The notes under the pieces are model-generated. The model saw only the letters and a list, made by a program, of their open reading frames with translations, ran no database searches and was not told the origin of the DNA. The translations under genes were made by a program, and so were the position numbers. From Deferribacteres bacterium (GTDB taxonomy: Bacteria > Zhuqueibacterota > Zhuqueibacteria > Zhuqueibacterales > Geothermadaptataceae), in assembly GCA_020633675.1 (NCBI GenBank), contig JACKDE010000001.1, positions 806,001 through 870,000 on the forward strand: a stretch of DNA of 64,000 nt. Reading direction: 5' to 3'. The first letter of the stretch is position 1. Each line of letters starts with the position of its first letter. This document shows, piece after piece, positions 29,142 through 38,911 of the stretch.

Positions 29142-29224
29142 CACGCAAAGGCGCAGAGCTGCAAAGGTTTTCGCAAAGAAGATAACTTTCTTTGTATTCC
29201 TTAGCATCTTTGCGCCTTTGCGTG
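29142..29224. repeat. CGCAAAG-type palindromic repeat, copy 5
   Basis: The best-preserved copy: CACGCAAAGGCGCAGAG, GCAAAGG and CGCAAAGAA on the left, CTTTCTTTG, CATCTTTG and CGCCTTTGCGTG on the right. It sits in the divergent promoter region between GH51 and GH2, so here it is upstream of both genes. Confidence 0.88.
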
Positions 29225-29330
29225 AGATGTTTTGGTTCCGTCCGAGTTTCTTGCAAAAGCTATAATATTTGAGTACTGTTCAAACCAATTCCTGCTTAAC
29301 AATGAAATTTAGTTGCGAAAGGCGTGAGAA

Positions 29331-32300
29331 ATGAGTGTGTTCTGGAAAAGATATTGTGTATGTATGTGCTTGTTTTTGATATATGTGAGCCTCCGTGCGC
29401 AGACTTTTCATGACCTCAATCGCTACATCGAAAATCCTACAGTTTTTGCCGAAAACCAAGAGCCACCACACGTCCCCCTGGTGCCATACAATTCGGTCGA
29501 GAGCGCATTGGCCAATCAGAGAGCGGATTCTCCAAATTACATTTCGCTGAACAAAACGTGGAAATTCCACTGGGCGATCAACCTTTACGAAGCGCCATCG
29601 GTTTTTTTCAAGCAAGGCTATGATGTCAGTGGGTGGGATGAGATCGACGTCCCCAGCAATTGGCAGATGAAGGGCTATGGCTGGAACATCTACCGCAACC
29701 AGCCGCAGGAATTCAGCCCGTACGATCCACCGCATGTGCCGGACGACATCAATCCGGTTGGCAGCTATCGCACAACCTTCACTGTGCCCGAAAATTGGAA
29801 TGGCAAGCAGGTCTTTCTGCATTTCGATGGCATTCAAGGCGCTGCCTTTGTGTGGGTCAATGGCGAATATGTCGGCTACGATGAAGGCAGCAAAACCGCT
29901 TCGGAATTCAATGTCACTTCCATGGTGCATCCTGGTGAAAACACGTTGGCGGTCAAAGTCATTCGCTGGTCGGACGGCAGCTATCTGGAGTGTCAGGATA
30001 TGTGGCGCTTCAGCGGCATCTCGCGTTCGGTGTACCTGTTTGCCACGCCACAAACCCATATTCGCGACTTTTTTGTCCGCACCGACCTGGATGAAAAATA
30101 TCAAGATGCGATTTTATGGACACAAGTTTCACTGCGCAATTTCAGCGACCGCCAGAGTGGCAAGCAGGCAGTGGCGCTAAAACTCCATGACCTTCAGGGC
30201 AATGTGATCGCTTCAGCAAAAATGGCAAAAAATGTGAATGCCAAAGAAGAAGTACTGCTGGACTTCAAGCAGAAAATCGCCAATCCACTGAAATGGTCTG
30301 CGGAAAAACCGAATCTGTACAAAATGACGCTCGAGCTCAGCGATGGGAACGGTACCCTCACTGAGGTTCTTCATCAGCGCGTTGGTTTTCGCGAAATCGA
30401 AGTGATCGACAAACAGGTGCGCGTCAACGGTGTGCCGGTGGAGTTTCGCGGCGTGAACCGGCACGAGCATCATCCTGATTTTGGCCACACCATGCCGATT
30501 GACATGATCAGAAAAGATTTCGAAGTCATGAAGCAGTTCAATGTCAACGCCGTGCGCTTGTGTCATTACCCGAATTCGCCGGAATTCTATGAACTGGCCG
30601 ATGAATATGGACTGTATATCCAGGATGAGGTCAACACCGAGACGCACTATGCGCAGAGCAATCCCGGCGGCAGGTACGGCATGAACTGGTTTCCTGAACA
30701 GCCGGCCTGGCGTGATGCCTTTTTCGAGCGCTTCGAGCGCATGTTGCAGCGCGATAAAAACCATCCGAGCGTGGTGATGTGGAGCACAGGCAACGAAACC
30801 GGCACCGGCCCAGTGATGTTCGAACAGGCGGAATACGCTCGCAAAGTCGACGGCACACGCCTGATTATGCACCAAAGCAACAATGTCGATGGCTTTGTGG
30901 CATATTGTGATATTGCCGGCCCACGCTATCCGAGCCCGGAAAAGCTGCGCTGGTTCGCCAGCTATTTTGACGTGCCGGTGGTGATGGGCGAGTACATGCA
31001 TGCCATGGGCAACAGCGTCGGCAACTTCGACGAATTTTGGGACATCATCCGCGAGTATCCGAATTTGCAGGGCGGTTTTATTTGGGATTGGGTCGATCAG
31101 GGTTTGCGGCAAAAACTCATTCTGACCCCTGATCTGTCCCACAATCAAAATCATGGCGCGGTGATGAACAATCCGAAAATTGTCGATGGCAAATTCGGCA
31201 AGGCGATCCAGCTCTCCGGCCTGGACGATTATATCGAAATTTACGATCACCCCAATCTCGATGTCACCGGCGACCAGGTGACGGTTGAAGCGTGGATTTA
31301 CCCGCGTCCGATCGAGGAGCAGAATCCGATCATCACGAAGGGTGCCAGTCAGTTCGCGCTCGAACAGCTTCATCCCGACAGCTTGCAATTTCACGTGCAA
31401 AGCCACAACGCCGGCGCGACCGCCATCGCGCGCGTGCCCAATGATTGGGATTACAACTGGCACCACATCGCTGGTGTGTATGATGGCCAGGCTGTCAAGG
31501 TGCTTATCGATGGGGAAGTGGTTGCCAGCGTGGCGTTCTCCGGCAATCTCAGCCGCTCGTATTTCCCGGTTTCGATCGGCAAAAACGTTGAGCGCAATAT
31601 CTCCAGTGTCGCCGGTTACCTGTCGAATTCCGTGATCGATAATGTGCGAATTTATGCGCGTGCTTTAAATGCGAGCGAGCTCGGATTTCACCAGCAGGAG
31701 GCCGCAGCCGGTGCCGAGCTGATAATGAATTTCGATGAATTCAACGACACTGGCGAGACCTTCCTTTCCTATGGCAGCGATGCGTTTTGCATCAACGGGA
31801 CGGTGTTTGCTGACCGATCGGTACAGCCCGAAACCTGGCAGGTCAAGCGCAGCCACGCTCCGGTTCGGGTCAAGGCAGTTGATTTGGCCAAAGGCGAATT
31901 CCGTGTGATCAATTACCACCACTTCTCCAACCTCAATGAGCTGAATGCCAGTTGGCGCATTTACACGGCTGAAAAAGAATTGCAGTCCGGCACGCTTGAT
32001 TTGGATGTTGCGCCGCTTTCCGAAAAAATCATCACCTTGCCGTATTCCGAGCCTGTGCTGCAACCGGGCGACGAAGCCTGGCTGACGATCTCGTTTAGCT
32101 TGCCCGAAGCAACGATTTGGGCGCCGAAAGGGCATGAGGTGGCTTTCGATCAGTTCAAATTGCTATTTGAAGCCCAGGAAAAGCGCGAACCCGTGCCGAA
32201 CGATGGTACGCTTGTTTTAGCCGAATCCGCCAATCAAATCACAGTTCAGGGCAACGATTTCACCTACAAAATTGATAAATCACTGGGCACGCTATCTTCG

Positions 32301-33152
32301 TTGATTTTTCAGGGCAAAGAACTGTTCAAAGCCGGTCCACGACTGGATGTCTATCGCCCGCCGGTTGACAATGAAAACACCGGCTGGTCGCACGATCGCA
32401 AAACCAAAGCTTATTGGGAGTCGGAAGAATGGCGCTTTTATGAGCTGGATGAAGTGAAGGAAGTCGTCAAATCTGTCGATGTGAAGCAGATTTCGGAGCA
32501 GGAAATTCTGGTGATCGTGAAGACGCTGTGGGAAAACACGATTTCAAGCAGAAGCATTACCGGCTTTGATGTCACATACGAATACACGATTCTTGCCAGC
32601 GGTGATATTCTGTTGCGGCACCATGTGATTCCGTTCGGGAAGGAACTGAGCTATTTGCAAAAAATGGGAGTGCGGCTGCAGCTCTCGCAGGATCTGCAAA
32701 ACCTGACCTGGTACGGCAGAGGGCCGTTGGAAACCTACCCGGATCGCAAAACCGGCGCAAAAATGGGCGTTTATACAGGCACGGTGGACGCGCAATATGT
32801 GCCGTATGTTTTCCCCCAGGAGTATGGCAACAAGAGTGATGCGCGCTGGGCGGCGTTGACAGATGCCGATGGGATTGGGCTGGCTGTCTTTGCTGATCCT
32901 GAAATGAATGTGAATGCTTCGAATTACGATCCGGATAACCTCGACCGCGCCCGCTATGCATTCCAGCTCAGGAAAGCTGATTATGTCACCTTGTGCCTCG
33001 ATCACAAAGTAACTGGTGTCGGCGACACGCCGGTGCCGGTGCTGATGAAATACCGCACCTGGCCCGAAGAATATGACTACACGCTCCGATTCAGGCCATT
33101 TTCCGAGAAAAACACCTCGGCGCTGGAACTGAGCAGACAGAAGGTGAAATAG
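29331..33152 (+). CDS. Beta-galactosidase, GH2, with inserted LamG domain
   Basis: A 1273-residue secreted enzyme (signal peptide ending SLRAQ). It has the LacZ layout: jelly-roll (FKQGYDVSGWDEIDVPSNWQ...), immunoglobulin-like domain, then the barrel with acid/base Glu near 489 in WSTGNETG and nucleophile Glu near 553 in VMGEYMHAMGNS. About residues 603-783 are an inserted concanavalin-like LamG module (AWIYPRPIEEQNPIITKGAS...WHHIAGVYDG) between the barrel and the last two LacZ domains. The Bgal small chain follows (LTWYGRGPLETYPDR). It would release galactose from RG-I galactan side chains. The insert probably binds carbohydrate. Confidence 0.93.
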   Translation: MSVFWKRYCVCMCLFLIYVSLRAQTFHDLNRYIENPTVFAENQEPPHVPLVPYNSVESALANQRADSPNYISLNKTWKFHWAINLYEAPSVFFKQGYDVSGWDEIDVPSNWQMKGYGWNIYRNQPQEFSPYDPPHVPDDINPVGSYRTTFTVPENWNGKQVFLHFDGIQGAAFVWVNGEYVGYDEGSKTASEFNVTSMVHPGENTLAVKVIRWSDGSYLECQDMWRFSGISRSVYLFATPQTHIRDFFVRTDLDEKYQDAILWTQVSLRNFSDRQSGKQAVALKLHDLQGNVIASAKMAKNVNAKEEVLLDFKQKIANPLKWSAEKPNLYKMTLELSDGNGTLTEVLHQRVGFREIEVIDKQVRVNGVPVEFRGVNRHEHHPDFGHTMPIDMIRKDFEVMKQFNVNAVRLCHYPNSPEFYELADEYGLYIQDEVNTETHYAQSNPGGRYGMNWFPEQPAWRDAFFERFERMLQRDKNHPSVVMWSTGNETGTGPVMFEQAEYARKVDGTRLIMHQSNNVDGFVAYCDIAGPRYPSPEKLRWFASYFDVPVVMGEYMHAMGNSVGNFDEFWDIIREYPNLQGGFIWDWVDQGLRQKLILTPDLSHNQNHGAVMNNPKIVDGKFGKAIQLSGLDDYIEIYDHPNLDVTGDQVTVEAWIYPRPIEEQNPIITKGASQFALEQLHPDSLQFHVQSHNAGATAIARVPNDWDYNWHHIAGVYDGQAVKVLIDGEVVASVAFSGNLSRSYFPVSIGKNVERNISSVAGYLSNSVIDNVRIYARALNASELGFHQQEAAAGAELIMNFDEFNDTGETFLSYGSDAFCINGTVFADRSVQPETWQVKRSHAPVRVKAVDLAKGEFRVINYHHFSNLNELNASWRIYTAEKELQSGTLDLDVAPLSEKIITLPYSEPVLQPGDEAWLTISFSLPEATIWAPKGHEVAFDQFKLLFEAQEKREPVPNDGTLVLAESANQITVQGNDFTYKIDKSLGTLSSLIFQGKELFKAGPRLDVYRPPVDNENTGWSHDRKTKAYWESEEWRFYELDEVKEVVKSVDVKQISEQEILVIVKTLWENTISSRSITGFDVTYEYTILASGDILLRHHVIPFGKELSYLQKMGVRLQLSQDLQNLTWYGRGPLETYPDRKTGAKMGVYTGTVDAQYVPYVFPQEYGNKSDARWAALTDADGIGLAVFADPEMNVNASNYDPDNLDRARYAFQLRKADYVTLCLDHKVTGVGDTPVPVLMKYRTWPEEYDYTLRFRPFSEKNTSALELSRQKVK

Positions 33153-33280
33153 ATTTTTCTGTGATGGCTGATGGTGGCGAGTCGTTCTATATTGTTTTGA
33201 TGGCAGGACGTGGGGGACTATTTTGCCTGCAACAGCTCACAAATTTTTCATTGCGATTGAATCCTTATTTTTGAGGAATC

Positions 33281-35407
33281 ATGAAAATGACGAAAAGCGA
33301 AGTGCCAATCCGCAGCGCATATTTGACCATTATTAGTGTCGCTTTCTCGACTGCCTTTACAGCCTGTTCCATCAAAAGCGATATCACAATTTCAGTCACA
33401 GGCAAAGAATCTTTTCCGGTTATCACTGTGGAAAACGCCGGCGGCAAGCCCATCATATTTCAGCCTGTTTCAGAAACGACGGGAAGCATTGGCTTCGCCA
33501 TCAACGATTCTATTACCTGGCTGAGTGGCGAACCAATGATCAACCCTACGGAGATTGGGGCTACTTATGCCTGGGAAACCGACTCAGGCTCCAGGGCCGT
33601 TTTGCAGGTTAGCAACGACAGCACGGACTTAAAATGCAAACTCTATTTAACTGAAAGCACCCAGAGTCCGGATAGATGGTACCTTAATCTCAAAGCCAGC
33701 GAGGATGAGTATTTTACCGGCCTTTTCGAGCGCGTTGTTGACGGTCACCAAAACAACTCCTGGGCCGACAGCATCGAGACAGCCATGAACCTTCGTGGCG
33801 AAAGAGTTGCAATGAAAGTCAGCCCCACGGTTTCAGCCTACGCGCCATTTTATCTTTCATCAAACAATTACGGCTTTTTTGCAGAAGGAACCTGGCCCGG
33901 CACATTTGATTTGTGCAGAGAGAGCGCCCAGGCTGTTCAGATTTCATTCGAGGGCAGTGAACTGTCTTTTAGGCTGTATCGCGGCTCATCACCGGCGGAA
34001 ATCGTGCAACGGCATGCAATGGAAACCGGGCCATCTATTGTGCCACCCGAATGGGCATTTGGGCCATGGCGCTGGCGCGATAATCACTTTCATCGAGAAA
34101 CTTATTTTGACGGAACCGAGGTAGGTGCGCCATTTAACAGCGATCTGGTAGAAGACGTGCTGATGATGAAAGCCTACGACATTCCCATTACAGCCTACTG
34201 GATCGATCGTCCGTGGGCCCCTGGCGTGCGTGGATTCGACGATTATGAATTCGATTCCCAACGTTTTCCGGAAGCGCCCCAGATGATCGAATGGCTGAAC
34301 GGCAAGGACATTGAATTGATGATGTGGATTGCCCCATTTGTTATGGGAAAGATGGCAGATGTCGCTGAAGAAAGAGGCTATTTTTTGCAGAGCCGCATGC
34401 GGGGCAATACTCGCCAGGTGCTGCTGGATTTTACCAATCCGCAGGCAGTCGCATGGTGGGGTGAAAATGGACCGGGCAAGCTGGCCAAAATGGGGATCAA
34501 AGGCTTCAAAATGGATCGCGCGGACGGTGAGAAGCTACTGGACTCCCTGAGCCTGAGAACAAGCATCGGCACGACCTACCGGCAAAATTATAACGACTAC
34601 CCGCGGCAATATGTCAAGGCAGCCTTTGATGCCGTCATGCCTGTTCTCGGCGATGACTTCATTCTGTACCCTCGGGCCCAATACACCGGAAGTGCAAAAT
34701 ACGGCGCCATGTGGGCTGGTGATACCAATGGCAAACCGCAAGGCCTGCGCTCGGCAATCATCGCCTTGCAACGCTGCGCAATCATGGGGTATCCGTTGTG
34801 GGCTTCTGATATCGGCGGCTACTGGGGCCAGTTTTCCCGGGAGACCTGCATGCGCTGGTTGGCGTTTGGATGCTTCTCACCGATCATGGAAGTCGGCCCG
34901 ACACAGGATAGGGGATTCTGGAATAATATCAAGGAACCGCACTACGATAAACCCTTGATCGCCACGTGGAGACTCTATTCAAAGATTAGGATGCGGCTGA
35001 AACCATATTTGCGACAATTGGCACAGGATGCACACGATACTGGCATGCCGGTTGCAAGGCCGCTGTTTCTTGCCTATCCTAAACAGCAGCAAGCCTGGCA
35101 GGACTGGCAAACCTATCTGCTCGGGCCTGATATTCTGGTCTCCGCCATCTGGCAAAACGACGTTACCAGGCATCGCCTGTATTTGCCGGCGGGCGAAGAA
35201 TGGATCGATGCCTGGGATACCGGCAGAACCTATAACGGTGGCGAATATATCGAAGTCGATGCGCCGTTGCACAAAATACCATTTTTTATCCGAAAGGGAT
35301 CCGGTATTGATCTGGGCGATCTGAACCAGCTTTATGATGAATCGCTCAGCATCGCTGCAAAAAAGCCGGACTTGCGTGAACTGGAAAGAAATGAAGGATG
35401 GCGTTGA
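33281..35407 (+). CDS. GH31 family alpha-glycosidase, probable lipoprotein
   Basis: A 708-residue protein with a lipobox-like AFTAC near residue 30. The barrel carries the nucleophile Asp near 411 in GFKMDRADGE and the acid/base Asp near 478 in MWAGDTNG, both GH31 signatures. The region WASDIGGYWG is also typical. GH31 covers alpha-glucosidases, alpha-xylosidases, alpha-galactosidases and others, and the subtype cannot be read by eye. AGGA stands just before ATG 33281. It lies about 130 bases after GH2 on the same strand and is followed by the rhamnose mutarotase. Confidence 0.85.
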   Translation: MKMTKSEVPIRSAYLTIISVAFSTAFTACSIKSDITISVTGKESFPVITVENAGGKPIIFQPVSETTGSIGFAINDSITWLSGEPMINPTEIGATYAWETDSGSRAVLQVSNDSTDLKCKLYLTESTQSPDRWYLNLKASEDEYFTGLFERVVDGHQNNSWADSIETAMNLRGERVAMKVSPTVSAYAPFYLSSNNYGFFAEGTWPGTFDLCRESAQAVQISFEGSELSFRLYRGSSPAEIVQRHAMETGPSIVPPEWAFGPWRWRDNHFHRETYFDGTEVGAPFNSDLVEDVLMMKAYDIPITAYWIDRPWAPGVRGFDDYEFDSQRFPEAPQMIEWLNGKDIELMMWIAPFVMGKMADVAEERGYFLQSRMRGNTRQVLLDFTNPQAVAWWGENGPGKLAKMGIKGFKMDRADGEKLLDSLSLRTSIGTTYRQNYNDYPRQYVKAAFDAVMPVLGDDFILYPRAQYTGSAKYGAMWAGDTNGKPQGLRSAIIALQRCAIMGYPLWASDIGGYWGQFSRETCMRWLAFGCFSPIMEVGPTQDRGFWNNIKEPHYDKPLIATWRLYSKIRMRLKPYLRQLAQDAHDTGMPVARPLFLAYPKQQQAWQDWQTYLLGPDILVSAIWQNDVTRHRLYLPAGEEWIDAWDTGRTYNGGEYIEVDAPLHKIPFFIRKGSGIDLGDLNQLYDESLSIAAKKPDLRELERNEGWR

Positions 35408-35410
35408 GTC

Positions 35411-35517
35411 TGACCGGATAACAGGATCGACGTGATCAACCGGATCATTCGCCTTGCAAGACTTTACCTTGAACTCGTATCGCCTCATTTATCCTGTAAA
35501 TCATGTAAATCGTGTCA
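35411..35517. repeat. ACAGGAT-type palindromic repeat, copy 1
   Basis: Left arm 35411-35445 (GACCGGATAACAGGATCGAC...) and right arm 35488-35517 (ATTTATCCTGTAAATCATGT...GTGTC) are imperfect reverse complements around a ~40-base loop. Units resemble GGATTAACAGGAT. It lies between GH31 and rhaM. Confidence 0.7.
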
Positions 35518-35536
35518 AGAAAAGGCTAAACATTAA

Positions 35537-35851
35537 ATGAAACGTGTCGCATTTAAAATGAAATTGAAACCAGGCTGCATCGACGAGTATAAAAAACGTC
35601 ACGATGCCATTTGGCCGGAGCTGAAGCAACTCCTGGCAAATGCCGGTATCCAGGATTATTCGATTTTTTTCGATGAAGACAGTCACACGCTTTTTGCCGT
35701 CCAAAATGTAGTTGGCGATGCCGGGTCGCAGGACCTTGGCAAAACCGAAATTGTGCAAAAATGGTGGGCCTACATGGCTGACATTATGGAAACCAATCCC
35801 GATAACTCGCCAATCTCCATTCCTCTAAAAGAAGTATTTTACCTGAAGTAG
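35537..35851 (+). CDS. rhaM: L-rhamnose mutarotase
   Basis: A 104-residue cytosolic protein of the RhaM/YiiL family, full length. The motif YKKRHDAIWPEL contains the His that acts in anomer interconversion, and the conserved KWWAYMADIMETNPDNSP tail is present. It converts alpha- to beta-L-rhamnose before isomerisation. It is followed after three bases by the second GH106 gene, so the two are coupled: rhamnose release and rhamnose entry into metabolism in one transcript. Confidence 0.95.
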   Translation: MKRVAFKMKLKPGCIDEYKKRHDAIWPELKQLLANAGIQDYSIFFDEDSHTLFAVQNVVGDAGSQDLGKTEIVQKWWAYMADIMETNPDNSPISIPLKEVFYLK

Positions 35852-35854
35852 CTC

Positions 35855-38740
35855 ATGAAAACATACAAATTTTTGTTTTTCTCAATCAGCCTGTTTTTTG
35901 TCATGCTGATGGCCTGCCAGCAATCGTCACCGGATCTTAAATGGCCTGAGATCACCCGGCAAACCAAGCCGTGGACACGCTGGTGGTGGCATGGCAACAG
36001 TGTCAACAAGGAAGACCTGACCGCGGCGATGGAAGCCTATCAAGAAAACGGCATCGGCGGCGTAGAGATTACACCGATTTACGGCGTGATCGGCGAGGAT
36101 GAGCAGTTCATCGATTATCTTTCGCCGCAATGGATGGAAATGCTGGATCACACGCTGCGGGAAGCGCAACGGCTCGATCTGGGCGTGGATATGGCGACTG
36201 GCACCGGTTGGCCGTTCGGCGGACCGCATGTGACAGCGGATGACGCCCCGAAAAATGTTGTGTACAAAATTTACAAATTGCAGGGCGGCGAACGGCTCAA
36301 TAAAACGATCAGCTATGTGCAAAAACCGCTCGTTCGCGCCGTGCCGAACCAGCTTGCGCTGCGCACTCCCGGCAAAGATCGCATCGAAATCAGCGACCTG
36401 GTTGAGCCCATTTCGGCGAATCAAAATCTGCAAGCACTTGCCCTCGACCAGGTGAAATTCGAAAAGCACCTTCCGCTAAAAGTATTGATGGCCTATTCCA
36501 ACACCGGTGATGTGGTCGATCTTACCGACAAAGTGGATGAAAATCGCATAGTTGACTGGATCGCGCCAACAGGCGACTGGACATTGTACGCGGTCTTTCA
36601 AGGCTGGCACGGCAAAATGGTCGAGCGTGCGGCGCCCGGCGGCGAAGGCAACACCATCGACCATTTTGCCAAACAAGCGATCGCGCATTATTTGCAGCGC
36701 TTCGATGCTGCATTCGCAGATCACGACCTCAGCAGTTTGCGGGCATTTTTCAACGACTCCTATGAAGTGGATGACGCCGCCGGCCAAGGCGACTGGACAC
36801 CGACATTTTTTGATGAATTTCAGGCGCGCCGCGGCTATGATTTGCGCAAACATTTGCCAGCCCTTTTCGAACAGGACACCGATGACAAAAATCGCCGCGT
36901 GCTGAGCGACTATCGCGAGACGATATCCGATTTGATTTTGGAAAATTTTACTGCAGGATGGCAACACTGGGCGCAAAGCCAAAATGCCATCGTGCGCAAC
37001 CAGGCGCACGGTTCGCCAGCCAACGTGCTCGATCTCTACGCTGCCAGCGATATTCCGGAAACGGAAGGCACCAATATTTTAGCCATGAAGTTTGCTTCAT
37101 CGGCTACCAATGTCACCGGCAAAAAATTGACATCATCCGAGTCATCGACATGGTTGAATGAGCATTTCACTTCCACACTTTCGGAGGTGAAAAAGAACCT
37201 CGAGCGCTTTTGGTTGGGTGGCGTCAATCATGTTGTCTACCATGGCACGGCTTATTCGCCACAGAATGCCGAATGGCCGGGGTGGCTATTTTACGCGGCC
37301 GTGCATTTCAATCCGCAAAATCCTTGGTGGGATGATCTGTCGGCGCTGAATCACTACGCTGCGCGCGTGCAGTCGTTTCTGCAAGCCGGCAAGCCAGACA
37401 ACGATGTTTTGCTGTATTTCCCTGCGCATGATCGCTTCTCGGAACGCGGTGCGGAAATGCTGGAACATTTCGGTGGCGGACGCGGCGGCTTCAATGCTTC
37501 TGCTTTCAAAGCCAATGCCGAGATGCTGCAATATCGCGGTTATGCTTATGATTATATTTCGGATAGACAATTGCAGAGTGTGGTCACGGAAAATCAAATG
37601 CTTCACACGGGCGGCGTTTCGTACCAAACCATCGTCGTCCCGCATTGCCAGTACATGCCACTTGCGACCTTTGAAAAATTGCTGCAATTGGCGCAAAGCG
37701 GCGCCGCAGTGATCGTGCACGGAAGCATGCCCGGCGATGTGCCCGGACTGTTCGATCTCGAAGCGCGACAAGTACAATTTCAGAATTTGCTCGGGCAAAT
37801 CAACTTTGCCGATGCCGCGGATCCGAATATCCGCGAAGCAAAAGTCGGCGCTGGAGTTTTTTTGCTGGGGGACGATCTCGCGCAACTGCTGGCTCAAGCC
37901 AAGGTTCGGCGCGAGTCGATGGTGGATTCAGGATTGCAATTTGTCCGGCGGCACGACGAAAACGGCAATTTTTACTTTATCTCAAATTGGGGCAATGAGC
38001 CTGTCGATGGCTGGGTGCCGCTTGCCGTCGATGCACAAGCGGTTGCGATTTTTGACCCGATGCTGAAAAAAAATGGCATTGCCAAAACGCGAATCGCTGA
38101 AGACGGCGACCGGCAGGTTTATTTGCAATTGGCGCCCGGTGAGTCGTGCATTCTCAAAACATTCGACGCCACGGTCAACGGGCCTGCTTATGATTATTTC
38201 GAACCGTCGGGCGAACGTGTGGAATTGACTGGCAATTGGCGCGTCCGTTTTGTCGCCGGTGGACCGGAATTGCCCGAAGAAAGAGAGCTTGATGCACTGA
38301 GCTCGTGGACGGAGTGGGAGGAAGACGCTGTCAAAAAATTTTCCGGCACGGCTGTGTATGAAACTACTTTTCCTCAGTCTGCTGGAGAAGGGGCAGGCTG
38401 GCTGCTCGACCTCGGACGAGTGGCGGAAAGCGCACGCGTCACACTGAACGGCCAGCCAGTCGCGACCTTGATCGGCCCAACCTTCCGCATTTTTCTTGAC
38501 GCCAGCTTGCTGAAGCCGACCAACCGGCTCGAAATTGCCGTTTCCAACCTGATGGCAAATCGAATCATTGATCTTGAGAAACGTCAAGTGGTGTGGAAGA
38601 TATTTTATAACGTCAACTTCCCGGCAAGGAGCAGAGAAAACCGCGGGCCGGATAATTTGTTTGCCGCAAAGGACTGGCGACCACTGCCTTCCGGATTGAT
38701 CGGGCCAGTGACGCTCACGCCGGTGCGAACATTGAATTAG
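35855..38740 (+). CDS. Alpha-L-rhamnosidase, GH106, copy 2 (lipoprotein)
   Basis: A 961-residue protein with lipobox MLMACQQ. The GH106 N-terminus is WTRWWWHGNSVNKEDL followed by AAMEAYQENGIGGVEITPIYG. The C-terminal sandwich contains FSGTAVYETTFP, LLDLGRVAESARVTLNGQ and SGLIGPVTLTP. It is about 145 residues shorter than the copy at 9694 and only moderately similar, so it probably cuts a different rhamnose linkage. Being a lipoprotein, it should stay membrane-bound while copy 1 is soluble. Confidence 0.9.
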   Translation: MKTYKFLFFSISLFFVMLMACQQSSPDLKWPEITRQTKPWTRWWWHGNSVNKEDLTAAMEAYQENGIGGVEITPIYGVIGEDEQFIDYLSPQWMEMLDHTLREAQRLDLGVDMATGTGWPFGGPHVTADDAPKNVVYKIYKLQGGERLNKTISYVQKPLVRAVPNQLALRTPGKDRIEISDLVEPISANQNLQALALDQVKFEKHLPLKVLMAYSNTGDVVDLTDKVDENRIVDWIAPTGDWTLYAVFQGWHGKMVERAAPGGEGNTIDHFAKQAIAHYLQRFDAAFADHDLSSLRAFFNDSYEVDDAAGQGDWTPTFFDEFQARRGYDLRKHLPALFEQDTDDKNRRVLSDYRETISDLILENFTAGWQHWAQSQNAIVRNQAHGSPANVLDLYAASDIPETEGTNILAMKFASSATNVTGKKLTSSESSTWLNEHFTSTLSEVKKNLERFWLGGVNHVVYHGTAYSPQNAEWPGWLFYAAVHFNPQNPWWDDLSALNHYAARVQSFLQAGKPDNDVLLYFPAHDRFSERGAEMLEHFGGGRGGFNASAFKANAEMLQYRGYAYDYISDRQLQSVVTENQMLHTGGVSYQTIVVPHCQYMPLATFEKLLQLAQSGAAVIVHGSMPGDVPGLFDLEARQVQFQNLLGQINFADAADPNIREAKVGAGVFLLGDDLAQLLAQAKVRRESMVDSGLQFVRRHDENGNFYFISNWGNEPVDGWVPLAVDAQAVAIFDPMLKKNGIAKTRIAEDGDRQVYLQLAPGESCILKTFDATVNGPAYDYFEPSGERVELTGNWRVRFVAGGPELPEERELDALSSWTEWEEDAVKKFSGTAVYETTFPQSAGEGAGWLLDLGRVAESARVTLNGQPVATLIGPTFRIFLDASLLKPTNRLEIAVSNLMANRIIDLEKRQVVWKIFYNVNFPARSRENRGPDNLFAAKDWRPLPSGLIGPVTLTPVRTLN

Positions 38741-38797
38741 CGCAACATTAAAAAGAAGATGCCAAAATCTAATCGCGATATATGTGAGTCAGCTACT

Positions 38798-38872
38798 TTT
38801 TTTGACCAGATAAACATGATTTACAGGATTTAGGAAAATCTTGTCAATCCGGTTTGTTCCAGTCAAAAAAAC
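38798..38872. repeat. ACAGGAT-type palindromic repeat, copy 2
   Basis: TTTTTTTGACCAG, then ACATGATTTACAGGATTT on the left pairs with AAATCTTGTCAATCCGG and CAGTCAAAAAAA on the right. Same class as the repeat at 35411 but with longer outer A/T ends. It separates GH106 copy 2 from GH51 copy 2 and could form a strong hairpin. Confidence 0.75.
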
Positions 38873-38911
38873 TCACAAATCGATACAGAGCCAACACAAG
38901 AAGGAGGAAGA

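Noticed and set aside
30213..31466. 417-residue open frame on the minus strand
   Set aside because: Antisense shadow of the GH2 gene; no family features.
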